Part shown: positions 17,904-29,726 of the stretch, in pieces
How the letters are laid out: each line of letters begins with the position of its first letter
How positions within the stretch are numbered: the stretch's first letter is position 1
Assembly: GCF_029952525.1 (NCBI RefSeq)
Contig: NZ_JASAOF010000012.1
Span: 104,388 to 168,387, forward strand
Direction of reading: 5' to 3'
Source: Saccharopolyspora ipomoeae
GTDB lineage: Bacteria; Actinomycetota; Actinomycetes; Mycobacteriales; Pseudonocardiaceae
Length of the DNA stretch: 64,000 bases
Notes under the pieces: model-generated
Databases searched by the model: none
The model's input: the letters and a program-made list of their open reading frames with translations, nothing else
Told to the model about the DNA's origin: nothing
Program-made: the position numbers and the translations under genes

Positions 17904-18412
17904 TGGCCGACGCGCTGGTCTGCCACTTCGACGACGAGACCGAGTCGAGCCTGCGCGCGCTGCGGGAACGGCTCGGCGAGGCGGGGATCGACGTCCCGGA
18001 CGAGCGCCCGAGCGTGACGATGGCCCGGGCCGGGAGCATTCCCGCCGCCGCCCGCAAGGCGCTGCGCGGCGAGCTGGAGCTGCTGTCGATCCCGGACCTG
18101 TGGCTGCACGCCCTCGGCACGCTGCCCGGCGACGAGCGGATGCTGCTGCTGGGCGCGGTCGTCGACACCGAGCTGCTGGCGGTGCACTCGGCCGTGCACG
18201 ACGCGCTGGCGGGCAAGGTGAAGAACCCGTCGGCCTACTACTTCCCCGGCGCCTGGATCCCCTACTGCGCGCTGGCGCGCGGTCTCGACACCGACCAGCT
18301 CGCCCGAGCGTTCACCGCCCTCCTGCCGCCCGAACCGGTCCGCGCGGCGGTGCGGGAGATCAGCGTCGTCGACACCAGGACCGGAGACGCGGAAACCCTC
18401 CTGACGCGCTGA
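17903..18412 (+). CDS. 2H phosphoesterase/2'-5' RNA ligase-like protein with both catalytic histidines lost
   Basis: The ATG overlaps the mutY stop by one base, so the genes are co-translated. The 169-residue protein shows the duplicated layout of 2H phosphoesterases. At the places of the two HxT motifs it has SVT (37-39, in RPSVTMAR) and YCA (121-123, in WIPYCALARGL). Both histidines and the second Thr are therefore gone, and hydrolysis or ligation is unlikely by the known mechanism. It may bind a nucleotide or RNA without catalysis. Assignment to the superfamily is by pattern, not by a search. Confidence 0.6.
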   Translation: MADALVCHFDDETESSLRALRERLGEAGIDVPDERPSVTMARAGSIPAAARKALRGELELLSIPDLWLHALGTLPGDERMLLLGAVVDTELLAVHSAVHDALAGKVKNPSAYYFPGAWIPYCALARGLDTDQLARAFTALLPPEPVRAAVREISVVDTRTGDAETLLTR

Positions 18413-18427
18413 GAAATGTTGAGGACC

Positions 18428-18502
18428 TGCGTTGCTCAGCGGTGCGGGTAGCGGAACCGGTGCCTCAGGTGGTGGAGGAGGATTCGGCTCCGCCACATCC
18501 AT
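18428..18502 (+). repeat. Family C repeat, short degenerate copy C5
   Basis: The boundary CAGCGGTGCGGGTAGCGGAACC is followed by a GGTGGTGGAGG stretch and an imperfect hairpin ATTCGGC-TCC-GCCACAT (five of seven pairs). It lies just downstream of the 2H gene. Confidence 0.6.
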
Positions 18503-18601
18503 TGACCGCCCCCATGTCGGGCAGATCAATACGAGTTGCCGATCAGCCCTGCAGCGGCCACTTTGGACGTGCACTGCCTCCACGAGACCGGAGGAGGGTT
18601 C

Positions 18602-19282
18602 ATGTACGTCCTCGGCGCGGGAATCCTCGCGCACGGGATCGCCGCGAAGGGCCCGGAAGGCGTGGTGTTCGCCAACCTGGATCTCCGCGTCGAGCCCGGT
18701 TCGCTGACCGTGGTGACCGGGCCCAGCGGTTCCGGGCGCACGTCGCTGCTGCTGGTGCTGTGCGGGCGGCTGCGGATCATCACCGGTGAGCTGGACGTGG
18801 ACGGATTCCCGCTGCCGCGCAAGGCCGCTCGGGCGCGCAAGCTGATCCGCCCGGCGCGGCTGCGGCCCGGCTGCGAGCTGGAGGACCGGCACCGGGTCCG
18901 GGAGGCGATCACCGAGCGCAGGCTGATCAGCGGCACCAACAAGGCCTCCATCGAACTCGGCCTGGAGCTCGTCGGTCTGGACGTGGACCGGTCGCTGCTG
19001 ATCGGCGAGCTGCCACCGGAGGAGCAGCTGCTGCTCGCCATCGGGCTCGCCGCGGCTCCGGCGCCCGCCGGGATCGTCGTGGACGACGTCGACGCCGGGC
19101 TCACCCGGGCCGGCCGGGCGCGGGTGTGGGCGGCGTTGCGCGAGGTCACCGGGATCGGCATGACGGTGATCGCCAGCACCACCGATCCCCCGGCGGGCGA
19201 CCTCAACGTGGTGCGACTGCCCGCGGGGCGGTTCCCCGAGCCGACCGCGGAGATCGAGCTCCCGGGCAAGGCCGGCCGGTGA
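18602..19282 (+). CDS. Divergent ABC-type ATPase with degenerate catalytic motifs
   Basis: GGAGGAGGGTTC precedes the ATG at 18602, giving 226 residues. The fold is that of an ABC nucleotide-binding domain, but every catalytic landmark is altered. Walker A is GPSGSGRT (40-47), with Arg46 in place of the invariant Lys. The LSGGQ signature is replaced by GELPPEEQLLL (135-145). Walker B ends VVDD (159-162), with Asp instead of the catalytic Glu. The H-loop histidine is missing in VIASTTD. The stop overlaps the start of the YhgE/Pip gene (GTGA), so they very likely form one complex. Weak or regulatory ATP binding is more likely than fast transport. Confidence 0.75.
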   Translation: MYVLGAGILAHGIAAKGPEGVVFANLDLRVEPGSLTVVTGPSGSGRTSLLLVLCGRLRIITGELDVDGFPLPRKAARARKLIRPARLRPGCELEDRHRVREAITERRLISGTNKASIELGLELVGLDVDRSLLIGELPPEEQLLLAIGLAAAPAPAGIVVDDVDAGLTRAGRARVWAALREVTGIGMTVIASTTDPPAGDLNVVRLPAGRFPEPTAEIELPGKAGR

Positions 19283-21219
19283 AGGCCGTCAGGCTCGCCT
19301 GGCTGGAACTGCGGCGCTTTCGCGGCTCGCTGCTCCGGCTGGTCCCGCTCGTGCTGATCCTGGTGCCGCTGCTGTACGGGGCGCTGTACCTGTGGTCGAA
19401 CTGGGACCCCTACGGCAAGCTCGACCGGGTTCCGGTGGCGGTGGTCAACAACGACCGGGCGGTGGACGCGCGGGGCGAGCACCTGGACGCGGGCGTGCAG
19501 TTCGTCAAGCAGCTCAAGGTCAACGACGTCTTCGACTGGCGGTTCGTGCGCGGCACCGACGCGCGGCGCGGACTCGCCGAGGGGCGCTACTACTTCATCA
19601 TCGAGGTCCCGACGGACTTCAGCGCGAAGCTCGCCGCCGCGGCCGACGGGAACCCGCAGCGGGCGGCGGTGCGGCTGACGAAGAACGACGCGAACGGCTA
19701 CATCGCCGGGATCATGGCCGACACCGTCAAGACCGAGCTGCAGAACCAGATCAACGCCGCCGCGCACGCCAGCTACGCCCGCGCCCTCTACGGCGAGCTC
19801 GGGCAGATGCGGGAGAAGTTGCAGGTCGCCTCGGAGGCGTCGAAGCAGCTGGTGGACGGCACGGCGCTGAGCCAGCAGGGCACGGCCGCGCTCACCCGCG
19901 GGCTCGGCGGGGTGCGGGACGGAACGAGCCTGGTCTCGCGCGGGGTGGAGGACATCTCGCAGGCGACGGGCCAGTTGGACCGGCAGCTGGGCAGCATCGC
20001 CGACTTCGCCGCCGATCAGCTGCCGGGCGCGGTGAACTCGCTGGTCAACGCCAGCGGTGTGGCGGTGAGCAGCCTGACGTCGATCTCGACGGCCACGGCG
20101 ATGATGGAGCAGCAGGCCGCCGACGGGTACTCGGCCGTGCAGGGGCTGGGCTCGGCGCACCCGGACCTGCGCGGCGATCCGGCCTACGAGCAGGCGCTGG
20201 ACACCTCGCGCCGACTCGCCGCCGGCGCGTCGGAAACCGACTCGCGGGCGCGCGAGGCGCTGCGCACGGCGGAGGAGGCCAACCGCCGGGCCCGGGCGGT
20301 GCAGAGCAGCATGGGCCCGCTGCAGGAGCGGGTCCGGTCGATCACCGCGCCGGTGGACACGCTGCACTCCGGCACCACGCAGGTCACGTCGGGCTCGCAG
20401 GGCATCGCGGGCGGGCTGAACTCGCTGGTGGCGGGCAGCACCGTGCTGCAGAACGGGGCGGGTCAGCTCAACGACGGGTCGCGCGAGCTGCGGACGATGA
20501 TCAACGACACGCTGAACAAGATCCCGCCGACGAACCCGACGGAGGTCTCCCGCGCAGCCGACGTGCTGGGCTCGCCGACCGAGATCCGCACCGACAACCT
20601 CAACCCGGCCCACGTCTACGGGCGCGGCCTGGCGCCGTTCTTCTTCGCGATCGCGCTGTGGGTGTTCGGGCTGTTCGCGTACCTGCTGCTCAAGCCGGTG
20701 AACCTGCGGGCGCTGGCGGACAAGGTCAACCCGTTCACCATCGCGCTGGCCGGGCTGCTGCCCGCCGCCGCGCTGGGGGTGATCGGCGGGATGGTGCTGT
20801 ACCTGGTGGTCGACCTCGGCCTGGGTCTCGCGCCGGTGAGCATCGGCTGGACGATCGGGTTGCTGTCGCTGGCGGCGGTGACGTTCGTGGCGATCGACCA
20901 CCTGCTGCGCACCGCGTTCGGCGCGGTCGGCGACCTGCTGTCGCTGGTGCTGCTGATCGTGCAGCTCACCGCGTGCGGCGGCCTGTACCCGATGGAGACG
21001 GCGCCGATGCCGTTCCAGGCCGTCCACCCGTTCCTGCCGATGACGTACCTGGTCGACGGCCTGCGGGTGACGATCTCCGGCGGCCTGGCCTCGCACCTCT
21101 ACCGGGACCTGATCGTCCTCGGCGGCGTCCTGGCGGTGGTCCTGCTCCTCACGACCCTCGTGGTCCATCGACAGCGCACCTGGACCCTCGCCCGCCTCCA
21201 CCCCCAGATCGAGATCTGA
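19279..21219 (+). CDS. YhgE/Pip-family membrane protein
   Basis: The GTG overlaps the upstream ATPase gene by four bases and gives 646 residues. There is one N-terminal transmembrane helix (about 19-41), a long extracytoplasmic region of about 400 residues, and five C-terminal helices. The outer region has a VPVAVVNNDRAVDARGEHLDAG block typical of YhgE/Pip and many small heptad-like repeats (TQVTSGSQGIAGGLNSLVAGS). The fold is related to ABC-2 permeases. Known relatives include phage infection protein Pip and EsaA of type VII secretion, but no type VII genes lie here. Together with the ATPase it may form an ABC-2-like exporter or mechanotransducing complex. Confidence 0.8.
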   Translation: MKAVRLAWLELRRFRGSLLRLVPLVLILVPLLYGALYLWSNWDPYGKLDRVPVAVVNNDRAVDARGEHLDAGVQFVKQLKVNDVFDWRFVRGTDARRGLAEGRYYFIIEVPTDFSAKLAAAADGNPQRAAVRLTKNDANGYIAGIMADTVKTELQNQINAAAHASYARALYGELGQMREKLQVASEASKQLVDGTALSQQGTAALTRGLGGVRDGTSLVSRGVEDISQATGQLDRQLGSIADFAADQLPGAVNSLVNASGVAVSSLTSISTATAMMEQQAADGYSAVQGLGSAHPDLRGDPAYEQALDTSRRLAAGASETDSRAREALRTAEEANRRARAVQSSMGPLQERVRSITAPVDTLHSGTTQVTSGSQGIAGGLNSLVAGSTVLQNGAGQLNDGSRELRTMINDTLNKIPPTNPTEVSRAADVLGSPTEIRTDNLNPAHVYGRGLAPFFFAIALWVFGLFAYLLLKPVNLRALADKVNPFTIALAGLLPAAALGVIGGMVLYLVVDLGLGLAPVSIGWTIGLLSLAAVTFVAIDHLLRTAFGAVGDLLSLVLLIVQLTACGGLYPMETAPMPFQAVHPFLPMTYLVDGLRVTISGGLASHLYRDLIVLGGVLAVVLLLTTLVVHRQRTWTLARLHPQIEI

Positions 21220-21224
21220 GGGTC

Positions 21225-21251
21225 GGGGAAGTTTTCATGAAAACTGTCCCC
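21225..21251. repeat. Family B palindrome, copy B1
   Basis: GGGGAAGTTTTCATGAAAAC followed by TGTCCCC forms a 26/27-base near-perfect palindrome centred on CATG, six bases after the YhgE/Pip stop codon. It may act as a terminator hairpin or a protein site. It has two further copies within 110 bases and two in the dacB-like gene. Confidence 0.85.
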
Positions 21252-21298
21252 GCAGACGACCACGAGACACCCCTCGATGTCCTCCCGTCCCCACGAGA

Positions 21299-21323
21299 GG
21301 GGAAGTTTTCATGAAAACCTCCC
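21299..21323. repeat. Family B palindrome, copy B2
   Basis: GGGGAAGTTTTCATGAAAAC then CTCCC; same centre as B1 with a slightly altered right end. It starts 74 bases after B1 starts. Confidence 0.85.
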
Positions 21324-21336
21324 GGTCTCCGGGGGT

Positions 21337-21362
21337 GGACGGTTTTCATGAAAACTGTCCCC
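21337..21362. repeat. Family B palindrome, copy B3
   Basis: GGACGGTTTTCATGAAAACT then GTCCCC. The GGAC...GTCC ends match the outer ends of family A elements. It starts 38 bases after B2 starts and lies between the YhgE/Pip and MhuD-like genes. Confidence 0.85.
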
Positions 21363-21445
21363 TCCACGAGAGTCGGGAGGACTTCCACCTTCGGTGAGAT
21401 CGAGGAGACAGGGTGCGCCGGGGCGTTCGCTCGTAGGGTGGGTCC

Positions 21446-21754
21446 ATGGCTGTTGTGAAGATCAATGCGATCGAGGTCCCCGAAGGTTCCGGCCCGGAGC
21501 TGGAGAAGCGCTTCGCCTCCCGCCACGGCTCGGTCGACGACGCGCCCGGCTTCCTCGGGTTCGAGCTGCTGCGCCCCGTCCAGGGCGACAACCGCTACTT
21601 CGTCTACACGAAGTGGGAGACCGAGGAGGACTTCCAGAACTGGGCCAACGGCCCGGCCAAGGAGGCCCACGCGGGCGAGCGCAAGAACCCGGTGGCGTCC
21701 GGCTCCAACCTGCTGGAGTTCGAGGTCGTCCTGGGCTCCTACCCGGAGAAGTGA
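21446..21754 (+). CDS. mhuD: MhuD-like haem-degrading monooxygenase
   Basis: This 102-residue ferredoxin-like ABM-domain protein closely matches mycobacterial MhuD (Rv3592), which cleaves haem to release iron without carbon monoxide. The residues known to matter in MhuD sit at the same numbers: Asn7 in VVKIN, Trp66 in FQNWANGP and the haem ligand His75 in AKEAHAG. The C-terminal NLLEFEVVLGSYP strand is also shared. The locus position after mutY and before clpC is the mycobacterial one. An iron-siderophore uptake operon lies 5 kb away, which fits a role in iron supply. Confidence 0.9.
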   Translation: MAVVKINAIEVPEGSGPELEKRFASRHGSVDDAPGFLGFELLRPVQGDNRYFVYTKWETEEDFQNWANGPAKEAHAGERKNPVASGSNLLEFEVVLGSYPEK

Positions 21755-21755
21755 G

Positions 21756-22754
21756 TCACCCGGCGACGCGCAGGGTCGTGAACACGGCCCTGTGGTCGCT
21801 GCCGGGCACGTCGACGACCTCGTAGTCCTCCGGCCGCACCCCGCCGGAGGCGAGCACGTGGTCGATGGTGACCGGCGGCGCCGTCCAGCCCGACGGCCAC
21901 GTCGGCGTCAGGCCCTGCCCCAGCGCTCCGGCGGCGTCGACGTAGCCGCGCCCGATGAGGTCCTTGAGCCGGGTGTGGTCGAGCGTGGCGTTGAAGTCGC
22001 CCGCCATCACCCGCGGCTGCCCGGTCAGCGACGGCTCGGGCAGCGCGGCCAGGTCGCGCGCCCAGACCTCCGCGGTGCCCTCCCCCATCGGGTAGAGCGG
22101 GTGCACCGCGACGAACTCCACGTCCCGCCCCACCGGCACGTCCACCAGCGCCGACGGCTGCGCCAGCGTCGTCGGCGGGACCAGCGCGAGCTCGCGCAGC
22201 GGGTGACGGGAGACGATGCCGGTGCCGTCGGCCTGCGGCCCGGCGTGCAGCACCCGGTTCGGCAGCGCGGCGAACAGGCCCGCGGCGTCCAGCTCGGCGA
22301 CCATCTCCGGGGTGAGCTCCTGGAGGCTGAGCACGTCGACCCGCCGGGTCCGGACCTCGTCGACGATCGCGGCCGCGTCGGCGCGGCCGAAGTAGGTGTT
22401 GACCGACAGCACGCGCAGCGGCTCGCCCTCTGCGGCGATCCCGTCCGGGACCGCCCTCGGCGCGACCGTGTAGACGAGCGCGGCCGTGGCGAGCAGCGCG
22501 ATGAGCACGTTCAGCCAGCGCCGCAGCACCATGCCCAGCAGCACCAGGACGACGCCGACGATCACCGCGTACTGCGCCAGGGCGGTCAGCGCGACCGTGT
22601 AGCGCTCGACGTCGAGCTCGACGACCGGTAGCGCCGCCCAGGCCGCGAAGGCCAGCGTGAGCAGCGACAGCAGGGCCGTCGCGCATCCTCCGCCTGGTCG
22701 GCGGGCGACGTCGTCCTCCACCTCGTCGGGCACCTCGTGCGCCACCCGCGTCAT
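21756..22754 (-). CDS. Membrane-anchored endonuclease/exonuclease/phosphatase-family protein
   Basis: The ATG at 22754 is chosen because GGAGG lies just upstream, giving 332 residues; a longer frame adds 32 arginine-rich residues without a ribosome site. Three N-terminal transmembrane segments occupy about residues 26-110. An exported EEP domain follows: SVNTYFGRAD, LQELTP, GTGIVSRHPL, MAGDFNATLDH and the catalytic GSDHRAVFTTL end. Proteins of this layout are common in actinomycetes and may hydrolyse an extracellular phosphodiester or phospholipid; the substrate is not known. It is convergent with mhuD (one base between stops) and divergent from the dedA-like gene. Confidence 0.85.
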   Translation of the reverse strand: MTRVAHEVPDEVEDDVARRPGGGCATALLSLLTLAFAAWAALPVVELDVERYTVALTALAQYAVIVGVVLVLLGMVLRRWLNVLIALLATAALVYTVAPRAVPDGIAAEGEPLRVLSVNTYFGRADAAAIVDEVRTRRVDVLSLQELTPEMVAELDAAGLFAALPNRVLHAGPQADGTGIVSRHPLRELALVPPTTLAQPSALVDVPVGRDVEFVAVHPLYPMGEGTAEVWARDLAALPEPSLTGQPRVMAGDFNATLDHTRLKDLIGRGYVDAAGALGQGLTPTWPSGWTAPPVTIDHVLASGGVRPEDYEVVDVPGSDHRAVFTTLRVAG

Positions 22755-22949
22755 CGCCGCCTCCGTCTTCCCGGGCCCCGAACTCCGCCATGTGGACGTC
22801 CGACGTCCACGCATGGTTGTGCCACCAGACTTCCAGAGGTCAACGGACACGCCGGAGAGTGCCGCAGCTCACACCCGATCAAGGCGAAACGCCCGAATCC
22901 GCTGGAATCATGGAAGAAACGGACACTCGACCTCGGAGTTCAACCCCGC

Positions 22950-23675
22950 ATGGATCTGACGACGACAGCCGCCACGTCCGCCCAGCCCACAGGCTTCACG
23001 GCCTGGGTGATCGGGGTGATGGAAACCCTCGGAGGCCCCGGCGCGGGCATGATCATCGCGCTGGAGAACCTCTTCCCGCCGATCCCGTCGGAGCTGATCC
23101 TGCCGCTGGCCGGGTTCACCGCGAGCCAGGGCGACATGTCGCTGCTCGGCGCGATCCTGTGGACCACGATCGGCTCGCTCGTCGGCGCCCTGGCGCTCTA
23201 CGGGCTCGGCGCCTCGCTGGGCCGCGAGCGCACGCGGGCGATCGCCGCGAAGCTGCCGCTGGTGAAGCTCTCCGACGTGGACAAGACCGAGGCGTGGTTC
23301 GCCAAGCACGGGGTGAAGGCCGTGTTCTTCGGCCGGATGATCCCGCTGTTCCGCAGCTTCATCTCGCTGCCCGCCGGGGTCGAGCGGATGCGGCTGAGCA
23401 CGTTCGCGCTGTTCACGACGTTGGGCAGCCTGATCTGGAACAGCGTTTTCGTGATCGCCGGCTACCTGCTCGGCCAGCACTGGTACCTCGTCGAGGAGTA
23501 CGCGGGCCTGCTCTCGCGGGCGGTGGTGATCACCGCGGCGCTCACCGTCGTGGCGTTCGTGGCGATCCGCATCCGCAACAACCGCCGCGAGCAGGCGAGC
23601 GCTGAGGCCCCCACCGTCCAGTTCGCCCGCGTCCCGGCGGACCAGCCCACGGAGGAGATCCGCCGCCTCCGCTGA
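22950..23675 (+). CDS. DedA-family membrane protein
   Basis: The 241-residue protein has the DedA/VTT fold. Its motifs are ENLFPPIPSELILPLAG near residue 30, with the conserved acidic residue and prolines, and GRMIPLFRSFISLPAG near 135, with the conserved arginine. Five to six hydrophobic segments are seen. DedA proteins are linked to undecaprenyl-phosphate or phospholipid translocation and membrane-potential balance. ATG at 22950 follows CGGAG. The C-terminal 40 residues are charged and cytoplasmic. A family A repeat lies 25 bases after the stop. Confidence 0.9.
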   Translation: MDLTTTAATSAQPTGFTAWVIGVMETLGGPGAGMIIALENLFPPIPSELILPLAGFTASQGDMSLLGAILWTTIGSLVGALALYGLGASLGRERTRAIAAKLPLVKLSDVDKTEAWFAKHGVKAVFFGRMIPLFRSFISLPAGVERMRLSTFALFTTLGSLIWNSVFVIAGYLLGQHWYLVEEYAGLLSRAVVITAALTVVAFVAIRIRNNRREQASAEAPTVQFARVPADQPTEEIRRLR

Positions 23676-23700
23676 TCCGGCTGGAGCCCTCCCGGGCGGC

Positions 23701-23770
23701 GGACAGTTTTAGCCATAATTGCCCATGATCAATGTCCGAAATGTCGGGACAATTATGGCTAAAACTGTCC
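23701..23770. repeat. Family A inverted-repeat element, copy A3 (inverted orientation)
   Basis: Perfect 21-base arms (23701-23721 and 23750-23770) begin GGACAGTTTTAGCCATAATT. The asymmetric centre reads CCCATGATCAATGTCC, the reverse of A1, so this copy is inverted relative to A1, A2 and A4. The bases before it (GAGCCCTCCCGGGC) are also found before A4. It lies between the convergent dedA-like gene and clpC. Confidence 0.85.
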
Positions 23771-23808
23771 CACTGCCCAGGGCTCGCGAGCCGCACCCCG
23801 GAACGCGA

Positions 23809-23841
23809 ACGGCCCCCGCACCGAGGTGGTGCGGGGGCCGT
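23809..23841 (-). terminator. Bidirectional terminator downstream of clpC
   Basis: A perfect 14-base stem, ACGGCCCCCGCACC with GGTGCGGGGGCCGT, around a five-base loop lies 18 bases after the clpC stop. It can also serve the convergent dedA-like gene. Confidence 0.85.
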
Positions 23842-23858
23842 CGTCGTGGGGTCCTGGG

Positions 23859-26408
<2,550 letters not shown>

Positions 26409-26656
26409 TCGCACTCCCTGACTGCTGCGCCGGCGGTCTAGTTCCGGGACACGGCTTTAGCGCTACGCCGCGATCCACGACGGGTTCAGCACTCTTGGGG
26501 ACCACTGTAGTAGCCAACCCCGGTCGCGGTCCGTGCCCGCTGCGCCACATTCTTGCGCGGCACACTGCCCAACGGCGCGTTGGCCTGCAGGATTCCTGAT
26601 CTCGGCCCCGTTCCGCTGAGCGCGAACAGCGCGCGTCGGAACGTCACGCACCGTGT

Positions 26657-27507
<851 letters not shown>

Positions 27508-27511
<4 letters not shown>

Positions 27512-28602
27512 GCTCGGACCTCCCGGTACCGACGAACGAGCAGGTAGATCAGGTACGGGGCGCCCAGGATCGCGGTCACGATGCCGACCGGGAGCTCCAG
27601 GGTGCCGAACGCGGTCCGGGCGATGACGTCCGAACCGACCACCAGCGCCGCGCCGAGCACGGCCGACGTCAGCAGCGGCGGGCGCGAGGTGCGCGCGACC
27701 CGCAGCGCGATCTGCGGGGTGGCCAGCGCGACGAACTGGATCGGCCCGGCCGCCGCGGTGGCGATCGAGGCCAGCACGACCGAGGCGAACAGCAGGAAGC
27801 CGCGCGCCAGGTCCATCCGCACGCCCAGACCGCGCACCGTGTCGTCGTCGAACTGCAGCGCGCCCAGCACGTGGGCGCCGACGAGCGTGAGCGGGATCAG
27901 CACGGCCAGCGCGATGCCGGTGGGCACCACGTGCTCCCAGCCGCGCGCGTTGAGGCTGCCGGTCAGCCACACCATCGCCCGGCCCGCGTCGTTGACGTCG
28001 CCGACGGTCAGCAGCCAGTACACGGCGTTGCCCGCCAGCGCGCTGACGCCCACGCCGACCAGCACCAACCGGTAGGAGTCCACGCCGCGCCGGTAGGCCA
28101 GCAGGTAGACGGCGATGCCGGTGATCAGGCCGCCGGCCAGCGCCACCACCGGCAGCCCGTAGTCCGACAGCGCACCGGCGAGGCTGCCCGCGGTCCCGGC
28201 GAACACGATGATCGCGACCGCCGCGCACCCGGCGCCCCAGGTGATGCCGAGCATGTCCGGGCTGGCCAGCGGGTTGCGGGCGAGCGCCTGCATGATCGCG
28301 CCCGCCAGGCCGAGGGCGGCGCCGACGAACAGGGCGGTGAGCCCGCGCGGCATCCGCAGTTCCCAGATGATGATCGACTGCGCCCGGTCGCCGCCGCCGA
28401 ACAGCGTGCTGAGCACCTCGGGCGGGCTGATCTGGTACTCGCCGATGCCGACGTCGAGGACGAACACCGCCAGCAGCACCGCCAGCCCACCGACGAGGGC
28501 CAGCATCGGCCGCATCCGGATCACGCCGGAGAACGGGCCGAGCCGCAGCGGTCGCCGCCCGGCGACCTGCTCGACCGGCCGGTCCTGAACGGTCGCCGTC
28601 AT
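27508..28602 (-). CDS. FecCD-family siderophore permease (second subunit)
   Basis: The 364-residue protein is a BtuC-like permease with about nine or ten transmembrane helices. The family blocks RMPRGLTALFVGAALGLAG and QALARNPLASPDMLGITWGAG are intact, as is the cytoplasmic coupling region near GVRMDLARGF. ATG at 28602 overlaps the upstream permease stop by four bases, and its own stop overlaps the ATPase start. It would form the heterodimeric membrane channel with the 28599-29672 product for import of a ferric siderophore. Confidence 0.92.
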
Positions 28603-29672
28603 AGCCGCACCAACTTCCGGCGTCGCACGAGCGCGATGAAGAACGGGGCGCCGACCATCGCCAGCATCACGCCCACCTGCACCTCGGCGGGCCGGGCGAC
28701 GACGCGGCCGAGCACGTCGGTCAGCAGCACCAGAGAGGCGCCGAGCAGCGCGGCGAAGGGCAGCAGCCAGCGGTAGTCGGCACCGGTGAAGTAGCGGGCC
28801 ACGTGCGGCACGACCAGGCCGACGAAGCCGATCGGCCCGCAGATGGCGACCGCGGCGCCCACCAGGACGCTGACCGCGGCGATCCCGGCGCGCCGCGCCC
28901 AGGCCACCCGGTGGCCCAGCGAGCTGGCCACGTCGTCGCCCAGCGACAGCGCGTTGAGGCTGCTGGCGTTGGCCAGCCCCAGCACCAGGCCGATCACCAG
29001 GAACGGCGCGACCTGCGGCAGCACCGAGGCGTCGGTGATGGCGATCGAGCCGACCTTCCAGAACCGGTAGGTGTCCATCGTCTGCTGGTCGGTGAGCACC
29101 AGCGCGGAGGTGATGGCGTGCAGCAGCGAGCTGATCGCCGTGCCGGCCAGGGCCAGCGTCACCGGCGTGGGCCCGCCGCGACCCATCGAGCCGATCGCGA
29201 ACACCGCGACGGCGCCGAGGAGCGATCCGGCGAAGCCGAACCAGATGAAGCCGAACAGGGTGGAGATGCCGAAGGTGTAGACGGCGAGCACGACGCCGAG
29301 GCCCGCGCCCTGGGTGATGCCGAGGATGCCGGGGTCGGCGAGCGGGTTGCGGGTGTGCCCCTGCATCAGCGCCCCGGCGAGGCCGAGCGCGACGCCGGCG
29401 AGCACGCCGGCCAGCGTCCGCGGGATCCGCAGCTCCTGGATGATCAGGTCGTTCTCGCTGCCGCCGGGCGCGACCAGGCCGCTCCAGACCTCCGCGAGCG
29501 GGATGGTCTTGGCACCGACCGCGACGCTCAGCACGGCGCTGACGACCAGCACGAGCACCAGGATCCCGATGCCGGTGAGGCGCCGGGAGCGCCTGCGCTG
29601 GAGGCGCTCGCCCGGTGCGGCGGACGCGGTTTCCGACGTGGGCGGCTCGGCGAGAGCCTCCGTTCGAGCCAC
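28599..29672 (-). CDS. FecCD-family siderophore permease (first subunit, iron-box controlled)
   Basis: This BtuC-like permease shows RIPRTLAGVLAGVALGLAG and MQGHTRNPLADPGILGITQG. Several GTG starts are in frame. The one at 29672 has AAGGGGAG at good spacing and gives 357 residues. A start at 29696 is possible, but longer ones are excluded because they would lie across the iron box at 29708-29726. It is the first gene of the operon, so transcription of all three genes is probably shut off by an iron-loaded IdeR/DtxR-type repressor. Confidence 0.9.
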   Translation of the reverse strand: MARTEALAEPPTSETASAAPGERLQRRRSRRLTGIGILVLVLVVSAVLSVAVGAKTIPLAEVWSGLVAPGGSENDLIIQELRIPRTLAGVLAGVALGLAGALMQGHTRNPLADPGILGITQGAGLGVVLAVYTFGISTLFGFIWFGFAGSLLGAVAVFAIGSMGRGGPTPVTLALAGTAISSLLHAITSALVLTDQQTMDTYRFWKVGSIAITDASVLPQVAPFLVIGLVLGLANASSLNALSLGDDVASSLGHRVAWARRAGIAAVSVLVGAAVAICGPIGFVGLVVPHVARYFTGADYRWLLPFAALLGASLVLLTDVLGRVVARPAEVQVGVMLAMVGAPFFIALVRRRKLVRL

Positions 29673-29707
29673 GTCCCACTCCCCTTCGGTGTTCACCCGG
29701 ACGTCGC

Positions 29708-29726
29708 CCAGGTTAGGACAACCTAA
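29708..29726 (-). promoter_or_regulatory. Iron box (IdeR/DmdR/DtxR-type operator) before the siderophore operon
   Basis: On the minus strand the site contains TTAGGTTGTCCTAACCT, which agrees with the actinobacterial iron-box consensus TTAGGTTAGSCTAACCTAA at nearly every position and is itself an inverted repeat. It lies 12 to 36 bases before the likely start codons of the first permease gene, where a bound repressor would block transcription. Confidence 0.9.

Noticed and set aside
18526..21201. Minus-strand open frame of 891 codons opposite the ABC/YhgE genes
   Set aside because: Its composition is dominated by Arg, Gln, His and Val, it lacks motifs, and the plus-strand genes have clear families and overlapping starts.
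21225..21362. Family B palindromes as chromosomal parS sites for ParB
   Set aside because: The actinobacterial parS core is GTTTCACGTGAAAC; these sites read GTTTTCATGAAAAC and differ at the central positions, and no parA or parB is near.
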